From Candidatus Enterousia avistercoris (lineage in GTDB: Bacteria > Pseudomonadota > Alphaproteobacteria > Rs-D84): a DNA stretch of 6,167 bases. Under the pieces are notes generated by a model. It ran no database searches, was not told where the DNA came from, and saw nothing but the letters and a program-made list of their open reading frames with translations. Below are positions 1-5,460 of the stretch, piece by piece. The position numbers and the translations under genes are program-made. The stretch lies in NCBI GenBank assembly GCA_017694255.1, contig JADINC010000063.1:1-6167 (forward strand), read 5' to 3'. Positions within the stretch are counted from its first letter, which is position 1; every line of letters begins with the position of its first letter.

Positions 1-1796
1 CCATAACTCTATCGACCATTCCCCAAAACCCCGTAAAACGTGGTTTGAACACAGACTACGGCCTGGCCAACATGTCAAAAATGCGCAGTGATTTAGTCCG
101 CCGCTGGATTGCCGAAAACCCCACAGATACACAACTGGCCACATTTGCCCAAATGCCACTGGCCGCACGCACAACACGCGAACTGCCGTTTTACGCGCCA
201 CATTTTGTAAACCACGAATCTGGCCATCACAAAAATTACTGGAATGAAATCGGCCCGCACGATTGGGAAACAAAAACGACACTGGATCTGGGGTTGCAAC
301 AGGTGCTTGAACGCGCGCTGGCCAATGAAATAGACCGACGTCGTAATGTCGGGATAACAAACGCCGCCGCGATTTTAGTTAACTATAAAACAATGGAAAC
401 TTTGGCATACATTGGTTCTGTGGATTATTTTGATAAAAATATTTACGGCGAAAATGACGGCGTTCATGCCCGCCGCAGTCCCGGTTCAACATTAAAGCCA
501 CTGATATACACCACCGCGGTTGATATGGGATTGATTCATTCTATGACATTATTAAAAGATGCCAAAATAAACTTTGGCGTATATGCCCCAGAAAACGCAG
601 ACAGCGAATTTTACGATCCAGTTCTGGCGCGGGATGCATTAACCCATTCGCGCAATATCCCCGCCATAAATTTATTACGCCAAATCGGAACCAAGAATTT
701 TTACAAAATTCTGGCAGAATCTGGGGTATCGAATTTAAAATCACCCGATTATTACGGCATATCTGTTGCCCTGGGCGGGGCCGAGGTTTCTATGTTCGAA
801 CTGGCCGACATTTATGCAACCATGGCAAATCTGGGGCTGCGTCATAAAATCCGTACGGACACAGATTCACCACTGGACGCAGGCCATCAAATTCTATCAC
901 CCGAAGCATTTTTTATCACACTGGACATGCTGGCCCGACAACAGGCGCCAACAAAGCAGATTCCTTTTGCCAAAAACGCCACAAACACATTGCGCCATTA
1001 CTGGAAAACTGGCACATCGTCATCATTTCGCGATGCATGGACCGCGGGCATATTTGGTGATTTTGTATTAATTGTTTGGGTGGGCAATTTTGACGGCACC
1101 CCAAACAACGCATTCAGTGGCGCCCACGCCGCCGCCCCAATATACTTTTCATTGGCCGCCGCAACCCAAAAATATTACGCTGCGCGTGGTACCCCAATCA
1201 CAAACAATAATTTTCTGCGCGACGATTTAAATATATCAGAAATAGAAATGTGCGATGGCGTGGGCGGTCTGGCGGGTAAATATTGTCCAAAAACAGTACG
1301 CGCATATTTTATTCCCGGCAAATCCCCAATTGATACCGCATCCGTATATCGCGCGGTACCAATTGATATAAAAACTGGGCTGCGCGCATGCAGCCGTAAT
1401 CCATCCACCACAAAAATGGTTGTATACGAATTTTGGGATTCTGAATATCTGGACATGTTTGAACGCGCGGGCATACACCGCAACACCCCACCCCCATTTA
1501 TCCCAGGATGCGATCTGGGCGCAATTGCCGCGCTACGCCGTGCGCCAATAATACTGTCGCCAATTGATAACACCCGTACAGTAATTACCGACAACGCCGA
1601 CGCCACAGAAATAACATTTCATGCAATTTCCGATGCCCCAGATGCCAAAATCTTTTGGTTTTTGGACAACGATATGATTGGCACAACTATATCTGGGGAA
1701 AAAATAACCCGGCGCGTTTCAATTGGCGAACACAGTGTGCGAATAATTGACGACATGGGTGCCGGCAACCGCATAAATTTCAGCGTTATTAAATAA
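1..1796 (+). CDS. pbpC: Penicillin-binding protein 1C, 5'-truncated by the window edge
   Basis: Class A penicillin-binding protein that polymerises glycan strands and cross-links peptides in periplasmic peptidoglycan. The reading frame is open from base 3, so the true start lies outside. The first residues (LSTIPQNPVKRG) look like the end of the family 51 glycosyltransferase domain. The TTG at 45 is therefore not a real start and is used here only for numbering. The transpeptidase motifs are intact: SxxK as STLK with nucleophile S148 and K151 (486-497), SxN as SRN at 202-204 (648-656), and KTGTS from 321 (1005-1019). After them comes a segment typical of PBP1C with C403 and C414 and the FIPGKSP signature, then from about residue 500 a BiPBP_C-type beta domain (ILSPIDNT...) to the end. 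In relatives I recall a further Cys shortly after the GxSP motif; here that stretch reads IDTASVYRAV, without Cys. The gene converges on the minus-strand envelope operon with 22 bases between stops and no clear terminator. Confidence 0.93.
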   Translation, partial: ITLSTIPQNPVKRGLNTDYGLANMSKMRSDLVRRWIAENPTDTQLATFAQMPLAARTTRELPFYAPHFVNHESGHHKNYWNEIGPHDWETKTTLDLGLQQVLERALANEIDRRRNVGITNAAAILVNYKTMETLAYIGSVDYFDKNIYGENDGVHARRSPGSTLKPLIYTTAVDMGLIHSMTLLKDAKINFGVYAPENADSEFYDPVLARDALTHSRNIPAINLLRQIGTKNFYKILAESGVSNLKSPDYYGISVALGGAEVSMFELADIYATMANLGLRHKIRTDTDSPLDAGHQILSPEAFFITLDMLARQQAPTKQIPFAKNATNTLRHYWKTGTSSSFRDAWTAGIFGDFVLIVWVGNFDGTPNNAFSGAHAAAPIYFSLAAATQKYYAARGTPITNNNFLRDDLNISEIEMCDGVGGLAGKYCPKTVRAYFIPGKSPIDTASVYRAVPIDIKTGLRACSRNPSTTKMVVYEFWDSEYLDMFERAGIHRNTPPPFIPGCDLGAIAALRRAPIILSPIDNTRTVITDNADATEITFHAISDAPDAKIFWFLDNDMIGTTISGEKITRRVSIGEHSVRIIDDMGAGNRINFSVIK

Positions 1797-1818
1797 CCAC
1801 CAATACAAATTGCCGCAA

Positions 1819-2697
1819 TCACAGCAAGAAATTTGTTATATAATTAAACGAAATTCCAAATATTAAATTACTGCCATACTTATCTGTATCGCGTGCCCGC
1901 GCCAAACGATATTGCGCATATGGCCCCATGGTAAAATCGCCCCACAAATTAGTATCCAAACGCACAACCGCGCTGAAATCACGTTCTAAATCCGTCCCAA
2001 CATATTCAGAATATGAAAAATATTCACGATAATATCCATCAGACGAAAACTTTACCCCTTCACGCACAGGATATTCCAACCGCCAGCCAAATTCAGCACC
2101 CAATTTGCTATTCTGGCTGCCGGCGTATGTAAAGTCATATTCGTGTATTCCGGTCAAATACAGACTTTTGATAATATTGTGGTCGAACAAGGAAATACCG
2201 GCACTGGAACGCACGATATTCTGACGCGGTGAATCATCACTGTCGACAAACTGTGTTTCATATGCCGCACGTACGGTCGGCCCGAATTTCAATCCCGAAA
2301 AATCCCAGCATGCATACGACAAATCACTGGAATACAGTATTTTATCAGCATTTTCATCGGTTGTTTCTGGTCCATTATACGGCCGCAACGTTGTGCGCCC
2401 ATATTCCATAACCAGACTGTTATCCCATTTAAATTTATTACGCGTGAATTCCAAAATAGTATCAAATACCCCCTTGATAAAATCTTGGCTGGTTGCATTC
2501 AATGCAGCAACCGGTGAATTTTGATACTCTGCGGCATTTCGCACCTGGGTTTTCGACCAATCCAGCCCAATCCGCCGCACAGATAATTTTAACGTATCCA
2601 CATTATCTGATATACCAAACACAGATTTTTCATCATCCGCCATTGCCATGGCCGGCATTAACACAGACAACAAAACCAGCAAAAATTTCTTAGTCAT
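1819..2697 (-). CDS. Predicted outer-membrane beta-barrel protein (292 aa), last gene of envelope operon
   Basis: An exported protein with no function I can name. Residues 1-20 form a clear signal peptide (MTKK, hydrophobic core, cleavage after AMA before DDEK). From about residue 75 the sequence alternates polar and hydrophobic/aromatic residues in short stretches, as in a beta-barrel. Recognisable are FKWDNSLVMEYGRTT (residues 89-103) followed by a loop and DKILYSSDLSY, a pattern I remember from DUF3078/DUF481-like outer-membrane families; this is resemblance from memory, not a search result. There is a single Cys (C130). The last strand ends FNYITNFLL, so the usual terminal Phe/Tyr/Trp of the BAM insertion signal is replaced by Leu-Leu, with Phe at third from last. 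The ATG at 2697 places the signal peptide correctly, but only a weak Shine-Dalgarno sequence precedes it. It starts 16 bases after the stop of the preceding gene, so translation probably depends on a shared transcript. Confidence 0.8.
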   Translation of the reverse strand: MTKKFLLVLLSVLMPAMAMADDEKSVFGISDNVDTLKLSVRRIGLDWSKTQVRNAAEYQNSPVAALNATSQDFIKGVFDTILEFTRNKFKWDNSLVMEYGRTTLRPYNGPETTDENADKILYSSDLSYACWDFSGLKFGPTVRAAYETQFVDSDDSPRQNIVRSSAGISLFDHNIIKSLYLTGIHEYDFTYAGSQNSKLGAEFGWRLEYPVREGVKFSSDGYYREYFSYSEYVGTDLERDFSAVVRLDTNLWGDFTMGPYAQYRLARARDTDKYGSNLIFGISFNYITNFLL

Positions 2698-2713
2698 TAT
2701 ACAAAATCACTAT

Positions 2714-3328
2714 TTACTTTATTATATGCAATACACCATTTTGATCCGCATACCGCCATCCCATTGCCTGTACTGCCGCGGTAAACCTTGACCGCGCCGC
2801 CACAGGAATTTCAACAGTAATTTGATTTCCATTGATATATTTTGTCATCATATCAATATCATTTTCACGCGCAATCTGGTTTAATTCTATCCAGCGCGCC
2901 AATTTATCTGACATAACCACCTGGGTTAAAAACACGTCCCCAGTTGCGTCATCAACACTCAACCAATTTTGTACATTATTTTCCGTCATCCACGCACGTG
3001 CTGCATTCCCATCCACAGTCATGCTGATATCAGCCGAATATGTAGTATCAGATTGTTTTTCCCCACTGATTGACGACGACGCAATCAGATTTGTTAAATC
3101 CGCCGTTTTCGCATTTTTCAATGCATCCGCCAGTTGATCTGGTATAGAATACGGCCTCAGCACATCGGTAATAATTTGCCGACGCGCTTCGTCAAATGCC
3201 ATATCTTTGGCCATAGCGGCGGTTTCACTGGTAATATTGACCGACGCCACACCCGACAAATCAGCACCAATCGCGCCGATTGGCGCGACTGTGCAACATA
3301 AAATCAACAATAATTTTTTACAATTCAT
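2714..3328 (-). CDS. Exported DUF2066-like protein (204 aa), middle gene of envelope operon
   Basis: The protein begins MNCKKLLLILCC and has a signal peptide ending near AIGA before DLSG. The paired Cys in the core does not fit a lipobox, since residue -1 is Leu, so cleavage by signal peptidase I and a periplasmic location are most likely. The mature N-terminal half has the pattern VNITSETAAMAKDMAFDEARRQ, a weakly conserved helix, a region ending LIASSSISGEKQ, then a YSADISMTV strand. This order matches the DUF2066 type of periplasmic alpha/beta domain, and I know of no established biochemical role for it. The C-terminal half (about 115-204) has no family I recognise. I chose the ATG at 3328, six bases after the upstream stop. 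An in-frame TTG at 3334 directly abuts that stop and would add two residues. Neither has a strong ribosome binding site. The spacing implies coupling to the 501-residue barrel gene upstream. Confidence 0.82.
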   Translation of the reverse strand: MNCKKLLLILCCTVAPIGAIGADLSGVASVNITSETAAMAKDMAFDEARRQIITDVLRPYSIPDQLADALKNAKTADLTNLIASSSISGEKQSDTTYSADISMTVDGNAARAWMTENNVQNWLSVDDATGDVFLTQVVMSDKLARWIELNQIARENDIDMMTKYINGNQITVEIPVAARSRFTAAVQAMGWRYADQNGVLHIIK

Positions 3329-3334
3329 TTTCAA

Positions 3335-4840
3335 TTAAAACCGTGCATTTATTCCAACGCGAATTCCCAACGATTTATAGAAAGATTCTATTTCGCTGTC
3401 CATTGAACACACACCACCCGGGCATGTTTCGCGCAGGTATTTAATATTCATCGCGGTCGCATCGCCTTTGACCCCTTCCATCAGGCCCAACATATAGTCT
3501 TCTGTATCCGTTGGATATTTTTCTTTCCATACCTCCAAACGTTCGTTATATAAATCATCATAATAATTCATATTCAGATACGTTTTGGCGTCCGCACCAC
3601 TGACCGTATAGTAATCATATGTTAAACCAATCGACAATGCAACCGAATCGGTAATCGCTGTTGTCCAGTTTGCCCCTGCGCCAAAATGAAACGCACCAAA
3701 CATCCCAGTGGTATCTTCGACGCTTTTTGGATGTGCCCAGTCAAAACGATACGGCTGGTCCCCAATTGATTCATATCCCGGCAATCCCAATTCCACCCGG
3801 GCATTAACCGCATTATTCTGGTTAATTTCATAATCCATATCCAGTGCAATATACGGCCCCATCCATGTTGTTTCATACGAATGGCTGGTACCCGGCTGTT
3901 TATAATAGTATGTACCTTCGGTACTAATCGCCGATCCCTGGGGGATATCATAGTCTGCGGGCGGAATCGTCTGGGTAATATCATCACGCCAGAAAATCTG
4001 TTGATTTCCATCAGGCTGGATAATAACAATCGCCGGATCGCATTGAATTTCACCGTTTATTTCGAAACACGCATGCGTATCAACCGCCAAACCATAGTTG
4101 TTTTCGGTTGTTAATTTATATTTCAAATACCGGAAACCAATTGACGGAGTAAATGAAACCTTGCCCGCACGGAACATATCCGTCAGACCGACCCCCACAT
4201 TGAATCCCAGCATATTGCCACCCTTGCTGGTACCAATTGACATTGCGTGTCCAATTTGATCACCGATAAAGTCTTTATTTTCATCAATCCACGACGTCAC
4301 CAAATACCCACCATTAGAAATATCATCATCGTACATAGCATTTTCGCCCCACTGCATACCGTACAACAACCCTGCATCAATCTGCATTGTGGTATTACCA
4401 AGCCCGAACGCATAGCCAGCCGACACATCCAACACATTCCACCCGATGTTATCATAGCTCAAAATACTGCCAGACTGAACCATTTCAAATTGCCATTGTG
4501 CCATTTGATGTGAAAGCCCCGCGTCCAGCCAAAACCCTGTTTTCTTTGACGTCTGGGCACCGGTGGTCGTCTGTTGATTTGCCACCGCATTACCATTTGT
4601 TCGATTTTGGTTCGCCGCATTCGCATTATAATTATTATATGTATTATAGCGCGTTGACGCATACGATGAAGGTTGCGAATAAGAATTAGAATACGAACGA
4701 TTATATCCTGTTTGTCGCTGGGCATATGTCTGCGTAGAATAACGTGTTTGTGGCGACTGATACGTACCAGTATAATATGTACCCGCCGCATTTGCCACAA
4801 ACGGCACCAACATCAAAACCAGCAAAGAAACTTTTTTCAT
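3335..4840 (-). CDS. Outer-membrane beta-barrel protein with Tyr/Ser/Gln/Asn-rich linker (501 aa), first gene of envelope operon
   Basis: Residues 1-18 are a signal peptide (MKKVSLLVLMLVPFVANA). Residues 19 to about 98 are low-complexity, rich in Tyr, Ser, Gln, Asn and Thr, and likely disordered. From residue 102 (GFWLDAGLS) the sequence consists of alternating strands and long loops, ending IRVGINARF; the final Phe is the classic outer-membrane insertion signal. Two close Cys pairs (C258/C267 and C473/C478) sit in probable loops and could form disulfides. The strand order, an acidic DDD loop at 171-173, SYETTWMGPYIALDM at 321-335 and D367/H370 in RFDWAHP recall the omptin family of outer-membrane proteases. 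The spacing of the acidic and His residues differs from the Asp-Asp...Asp-x-His set of OmpT, so protease activity is not supported. A porin, adhesin or omptin-fold protein without activity is equally possible. The ATG at 4840 is supported by a good ribosome binding site and the signal peptide. Confidence 0.88.
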   Translation of the reverse strand: MKKVSLLVLMLVPFVANAAGTYYTGTYQSPQTRYSTQTYAQRQTGYNRSYSNSYSQPSSYASTRYNTYNNYNANAANQNRTNGNAVANQQTTTGAQTSKKTGFWLDAGLSHQMAQWQFEMVQSGSILSYDNIGWNVLDVSAGYAFGLGNTTMQIDAGLLYGMQWGENAMYDDDISNGGYLVTSWIDENKDFIGDQIGHAMSIGTSKGGNMLGFNVGVGLTDMFRAGKVSFTPSIGFRYLKYKLTTENNYGLAVDTHACFEINGEIQCDPAIVIIQPDGNQQIFWRDDITQTIPPADYDIPQGSAISTEGTYYYKQPGTSHSYETTWMGPYIALDMDYEINQNNAVNARVELGLPGYESIGDQPYRFDWAHPKSVEDTTGMFGAFHFGAGANWTTAITDSVALSIGLTYDYYTVSGADAKTYLNMNYYDDLYNERLEVWKEKYPTDTEDYMLGLMEGVKGDATAMNIKYLRETCPGGVCSMDSEIESFYKSLGIRVGINARF

Positions 4841-4847
4841 TTACGAA

Positions 4848-4852
4848 CCCCT
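4848..4852 (-). promoter_or_regulatory. Ribosome binding site of the 501-aa barrel gene
   Basis: On the minus strand AGGGG lies seven bases before the ATG at 4840. It is the only strong Shine-Dalgarno-like sequence in the three-gene set and marks the first gene; the two downstream genes have weak sites. Confidence 0.65.
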
Positions 4853-4871
4853 ACATTAATTATCATTTGAT

Positions 4872-4882
4872 ATTGTATCATA
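4872..4882 (-). promoter_or_regulatory. Candidate -10 region for the three-gene envelope operon
   Basis: On the minus strand the overlapping hexamers TATGAT (4882-4877) and TACAAT (4877-4872) resemble the sigma-70 -10 box. They lie about 31-42 bases upstream of the ATG at 4840. I find no convincing -35 box at the right distance; that stretch is a long T tract on the minus strand. The site is therefore a guess based on position and composition. Confidence 0.3.
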
Positions 4883-4888
4883 AAATGA

Positions 4889-4916
4889 TTGAAAAAAAAA
4901 CTGGTTCTTGTAAGAT
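4889..4916 (+). promoter_or_regulatory. Candidate promoter of the tRNA-Leu gene
   Basis: TTGAAA (4889-4894) and TAAGAT (4911-4916) are separated by 16 bases. Transcription would start about eight bases before the mature tRNA 5' end at 4931. A second possible -10, TAGAAT at 4919-4924, is closer to consensus but has no -35 partner. The region between 4841 and 4930 thus probably holds back-to-back promoters for the tRNA and the minus-strand operon. Confidence 0.4.
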
Positions 4917-4930
4917 TTTAGAATTGTATC

Positions 4931-5016
4931 GCGGGCATGGCGAAACGGCAGACGCACAGCACTAAGGATGCTGTGGATTAAAATCCATGGGGGTTCGAAT
5001 CCCCCTGCCCGCACCA
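4931..5016 (+). tRNA. tRNA-Leu, anticodon AAG
   Basis: A complete class II tRNA with encoded CCA. The acceptor stem GCGGGCA pairs with TGCCCGC (5006-5012), and the discriminator base is A at 5013, as in leucine tRNAs. The D stem is GCG/CGC (4940-4942 with 4953-4955) around a loop containing GG. The anticodon stem CAGCA pairs perfectly with TGCTG (4957-4961 with 4969-4973), and the seven-base loop CTAAGGA places AAG at 4964-4966 with G at position 37. A long variable arm (about TGGATT/AATCCA) follows, then a T arm of five G-C pairs with loop TTCGAAT. It would read CUU, plus CUC and CUA if A34 is deaminated to inosine. Bacteria normally use GAG for these codons, so the A at position 34 is unusual. 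The gene is oriented away from the envelope operon and lies five bases before a repeat element. Confidence 0.96.
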
Positions 5017-5020
5017 AAAT

Positions 5021-5102
5021 TCAAAGTGCAAAGCGCAAATGTTGTGTCGCATTCACGACAAGTTTTATTTACTGGATTGCTTCGCTACGCTCGCAATGAC
5101 AA
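5021..5102 (+). repeat. Left inverted-repeat arm of the composite element
   Basis: It starts with heptads CAAAGTG, CAAAGCG and CAAATGT (5022-5042), then TGTGTCGCATTCACGACA, an AT-rich spacer and a CTGGATTGC...GCAATGACA palindrome (5072-5101). Read in reverse complement, 5327-5408 gives the same order of parts. Confidence 0.75.
5072..5101 (-). repeat. GTCATTGCG...CAATCCAG palindromic unit, left copy
   Basis: On the minus strand this reads TGTCATTGCGAGCGTAGCGA and on to CAATCCAG. ATTGC (5076-5080) pairs with GCAAT (5093-5097), and two AGCG copies lie in the centre. It is a dispersed-repeat type common in intergenic DNA of Rickettsia-like and other proteobacteria; an inverted variant lies at 5328-5358. 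Confidence 0.7.
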
Positions 5103-5110
5103 AAAGTTGT

Positions 5111-5126
5111 CTGTGCTGGCGCACAG
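5111..5126. repeat. Short hairpin
   Basis: CTGTGC and GCACAG form a six-pair stem with loop TGGC. No T run follows, so it does not look like a terminator. Confidence 0.4.
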
Positions 5127-5138
5127 GACTCTTATTAC

Positions 5139-5169
5139 CTGGATCCCGTGGTCAAGCCACGGGATGACA
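5139..5169 (+). repeat. GGATCCCG...CGGGATGACA palindromic unit
   Basis: A perfect nine-pair stem, ATCCCGTGG (5143-5151) with CCACGGGAT (5157-5165) around loop TCAAG, flanked by CTGG and GACA. This is a typical alphaproteobacterial intergenic palindrome. A degenerate half copy (ACCACGGGATGAC, 5201-5213) and an inverted relative (5226-5252) follow. Confidence 0.75.
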
Positions 5170-5190
5170 AGAAAGGAGAACTGTGTAGTA

Positions 5191-5221
5191 CGGGGCCCGC
5201 ACCACGGGATGACTGTTTTTT
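5191..5221 (+). repeat. Degenerate half copy of the CGGGATGAC unit followed by a T run
   Basis: ACCACGGGATGAC matches the right half of the unit at 5139-5169, but the left half is replaced by CGGGGCCCGC. CCCG (5196-5199) can pair with CGGG (5205-5208), and six T residues follow at 5216-5221. The stem is short and too far from the T run to be called a terminator with confidence. Confidence 0.4.
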
Positions 5222-5225
5222 CTAT

Positions 5226-5252
5226 CGTCATCCCGGCGCAGGCCGGGATCCA
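5226..5252 (-). repeat. GGATCCCGGC...GCCGGGATGACG palindromic unit, inverted orientation
   Basis: An eight-pair stem, ATCCCGGC (5230-5237) with GCCGGGAT (5242-5249) around loop GCAG. On the minus strand its ends (GGATCCC and GGGATGAC) match those of the unit at 5139-5169 while the central bases differ. The stem has changed in a paired manner, as expected if folding is conserved. Confidence 0.75.
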
Positions 5253-5268
5253 TTGCGCCGCAGGCATT

Positions 5269-5287
5269 TGTGTCGCACCGCGACACA
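5269..5287. repeat. TGTGTCGC palindrome
   Basis: TGTGTCGC (5269-5276) and GCGACACA (5280-5287) form a perfect eight-pair stem with loop ACC. Its sequence is related to the GTGTCGCATTC part of both inverted-repeat arms, giving three copies of this motif in the element. Confidence 0.6.
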
Positions 5288-5292
5288 ACATC

Positions 5293-5320
5293 TACACTCT
5301 AAACTCTTCACTCTACACTC
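5293..5320. repeat. Four tandem heptanucleotide repeats (TACACTC type)
   Basis: TACACTC, TAAACTC, TTCACTC and TACACTC follow one another without gaps. A different heptad, CAAAGTG/CACTTTG, forms the outer ends of both arms, so period-seven repeats occur three times within the element. Confidence 0.6.
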
Positions 5321-5326
5321 CTTCCC

Positions 5327-5408
5327 TTGTCATTGCGCGGCGCAGCGTGGCAATCCAGTAAATTATGCTGTCGCGAATGCGACACCACATTTGCACTTTG
5401 CACTTTGA
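5327..5408 (-). repeat. Right inverted-repeat arm of the composite element
   Basis: This is the reverse complement counterpart of 5021-5102. It contains the ATTGC...GCAAT unit (5328-5358), the GTCGCGAATGCGAC palindrome (5370-5383) and the heptads ACATTTG, CACTTTG, CACTTTG (5387-5407). Several changes from the left arm show that the copies have diverged. Confidence 0.75.
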
Positions 5409-5417
5409 TAAAAACTC

Positions 5418-5447
5418 TTGCCCCGTTTTTCAAAAATTTGCTAAACT
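5418..5447 (+). promoter_or_regulatory. Candidate promoter of the gene starting at 5461
   Basis: TTGCCC (5418-5423) and TAAACT (5442-5447) are separated by 18 bases and each match sigma-70 consensus at four of six positions. Transcription would start near 5454, leaving a leader of only about seven bases before the ATG. The promoter lies just outside the composite element. Confidence 0.4.
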
Positions 5448-5460
5448 TAACACAAGTGGG

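Larger units (their letters stand above)
5021..5408. mobile_element. MITE-like composite palindromic element bounded by long inverted repeats
   Basis: This 388-base stretch between the tRNA and the next gene has no credible coding sequence. Its outer 41 bases on each side (5021-5061 and 5368-5408) are inverted copies matching at 37 of 41 positions. Similarity continues inward to 82 bases per side with single-base insertions and deletions. Inside, palindromic units lie in mirror order: an ATTGC...GCAAT unit, a GGATCCCG...CGGGATGAC unit, a degenerate half unit, an inverted GGATCCCG-type unit, a TGTGTCGC palindrome, heptad repeats, and the inverted ATTGC unit. The GGATCCC and GTCATTGCG palindromes belong to repeat types widespread between genes in alphaproteobacteria. 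No transposase is present, so movement would need an enzyme from elsewhere. A-rich flanks (5016-5019 and 5410-5414) might be a target duplication but are too simple to trust. Confidence 0.7.

Noticed and set aside
1175..1606. A 143-codon minus-strand open frame inside pbpC
   Set aside because: pbpC is clearly coding here, with recognisable family motifs; the antisense frame resembles nothing.
1797..1818. Bidirectional terminator between pbpC and the convergent operon
   Set aside because: The 22 bases contain no inverted repeat of useful length.
3270..3328. Lipoprotein signal in the middle operon protein because of Cys-Cys in the hydrophobic core
   Set aside because: The residues before Cys (LIL) do not fit a lipobox, and a normal signal peptidase I site (AIGA) follows.
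3329..3334. TTG at 3334 as the start of the middle operon gene
   Set aside because: The ATG at 3328 gives a normal signal peptide start (MNCKK) and is the stronger start codon. The TTG remains possible but adds only two residues.
5196..5221. Rho-independent terminator after the tRNA
   Set aside because: The stem has only four pairs and seven bases separate it from the T run. It also lies 180 bases past the tRNA inside repeat DNA.
4987..5408. Overlapping open frames in the tRNA tail and repeat element, with peptides such as IVIPAQAGIH, ITWIPWSSHGMT and SLVIARRSVAIQ
   Set aside because: These peptides are the usual false translations of GGATCCCG/CGGGATGAC and GTCATTGCG palindromes. One frame starts inside the tRNA, and none has a ribosome binding site or a protein-like composition.
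5021..5408. CRISPR array or integron attachment site
   Set aside because: The repeats are palindromic, diverged and inverted with respect to each other. There are no equal-length direct repeats with unique spacers and no cas or integrase gene.
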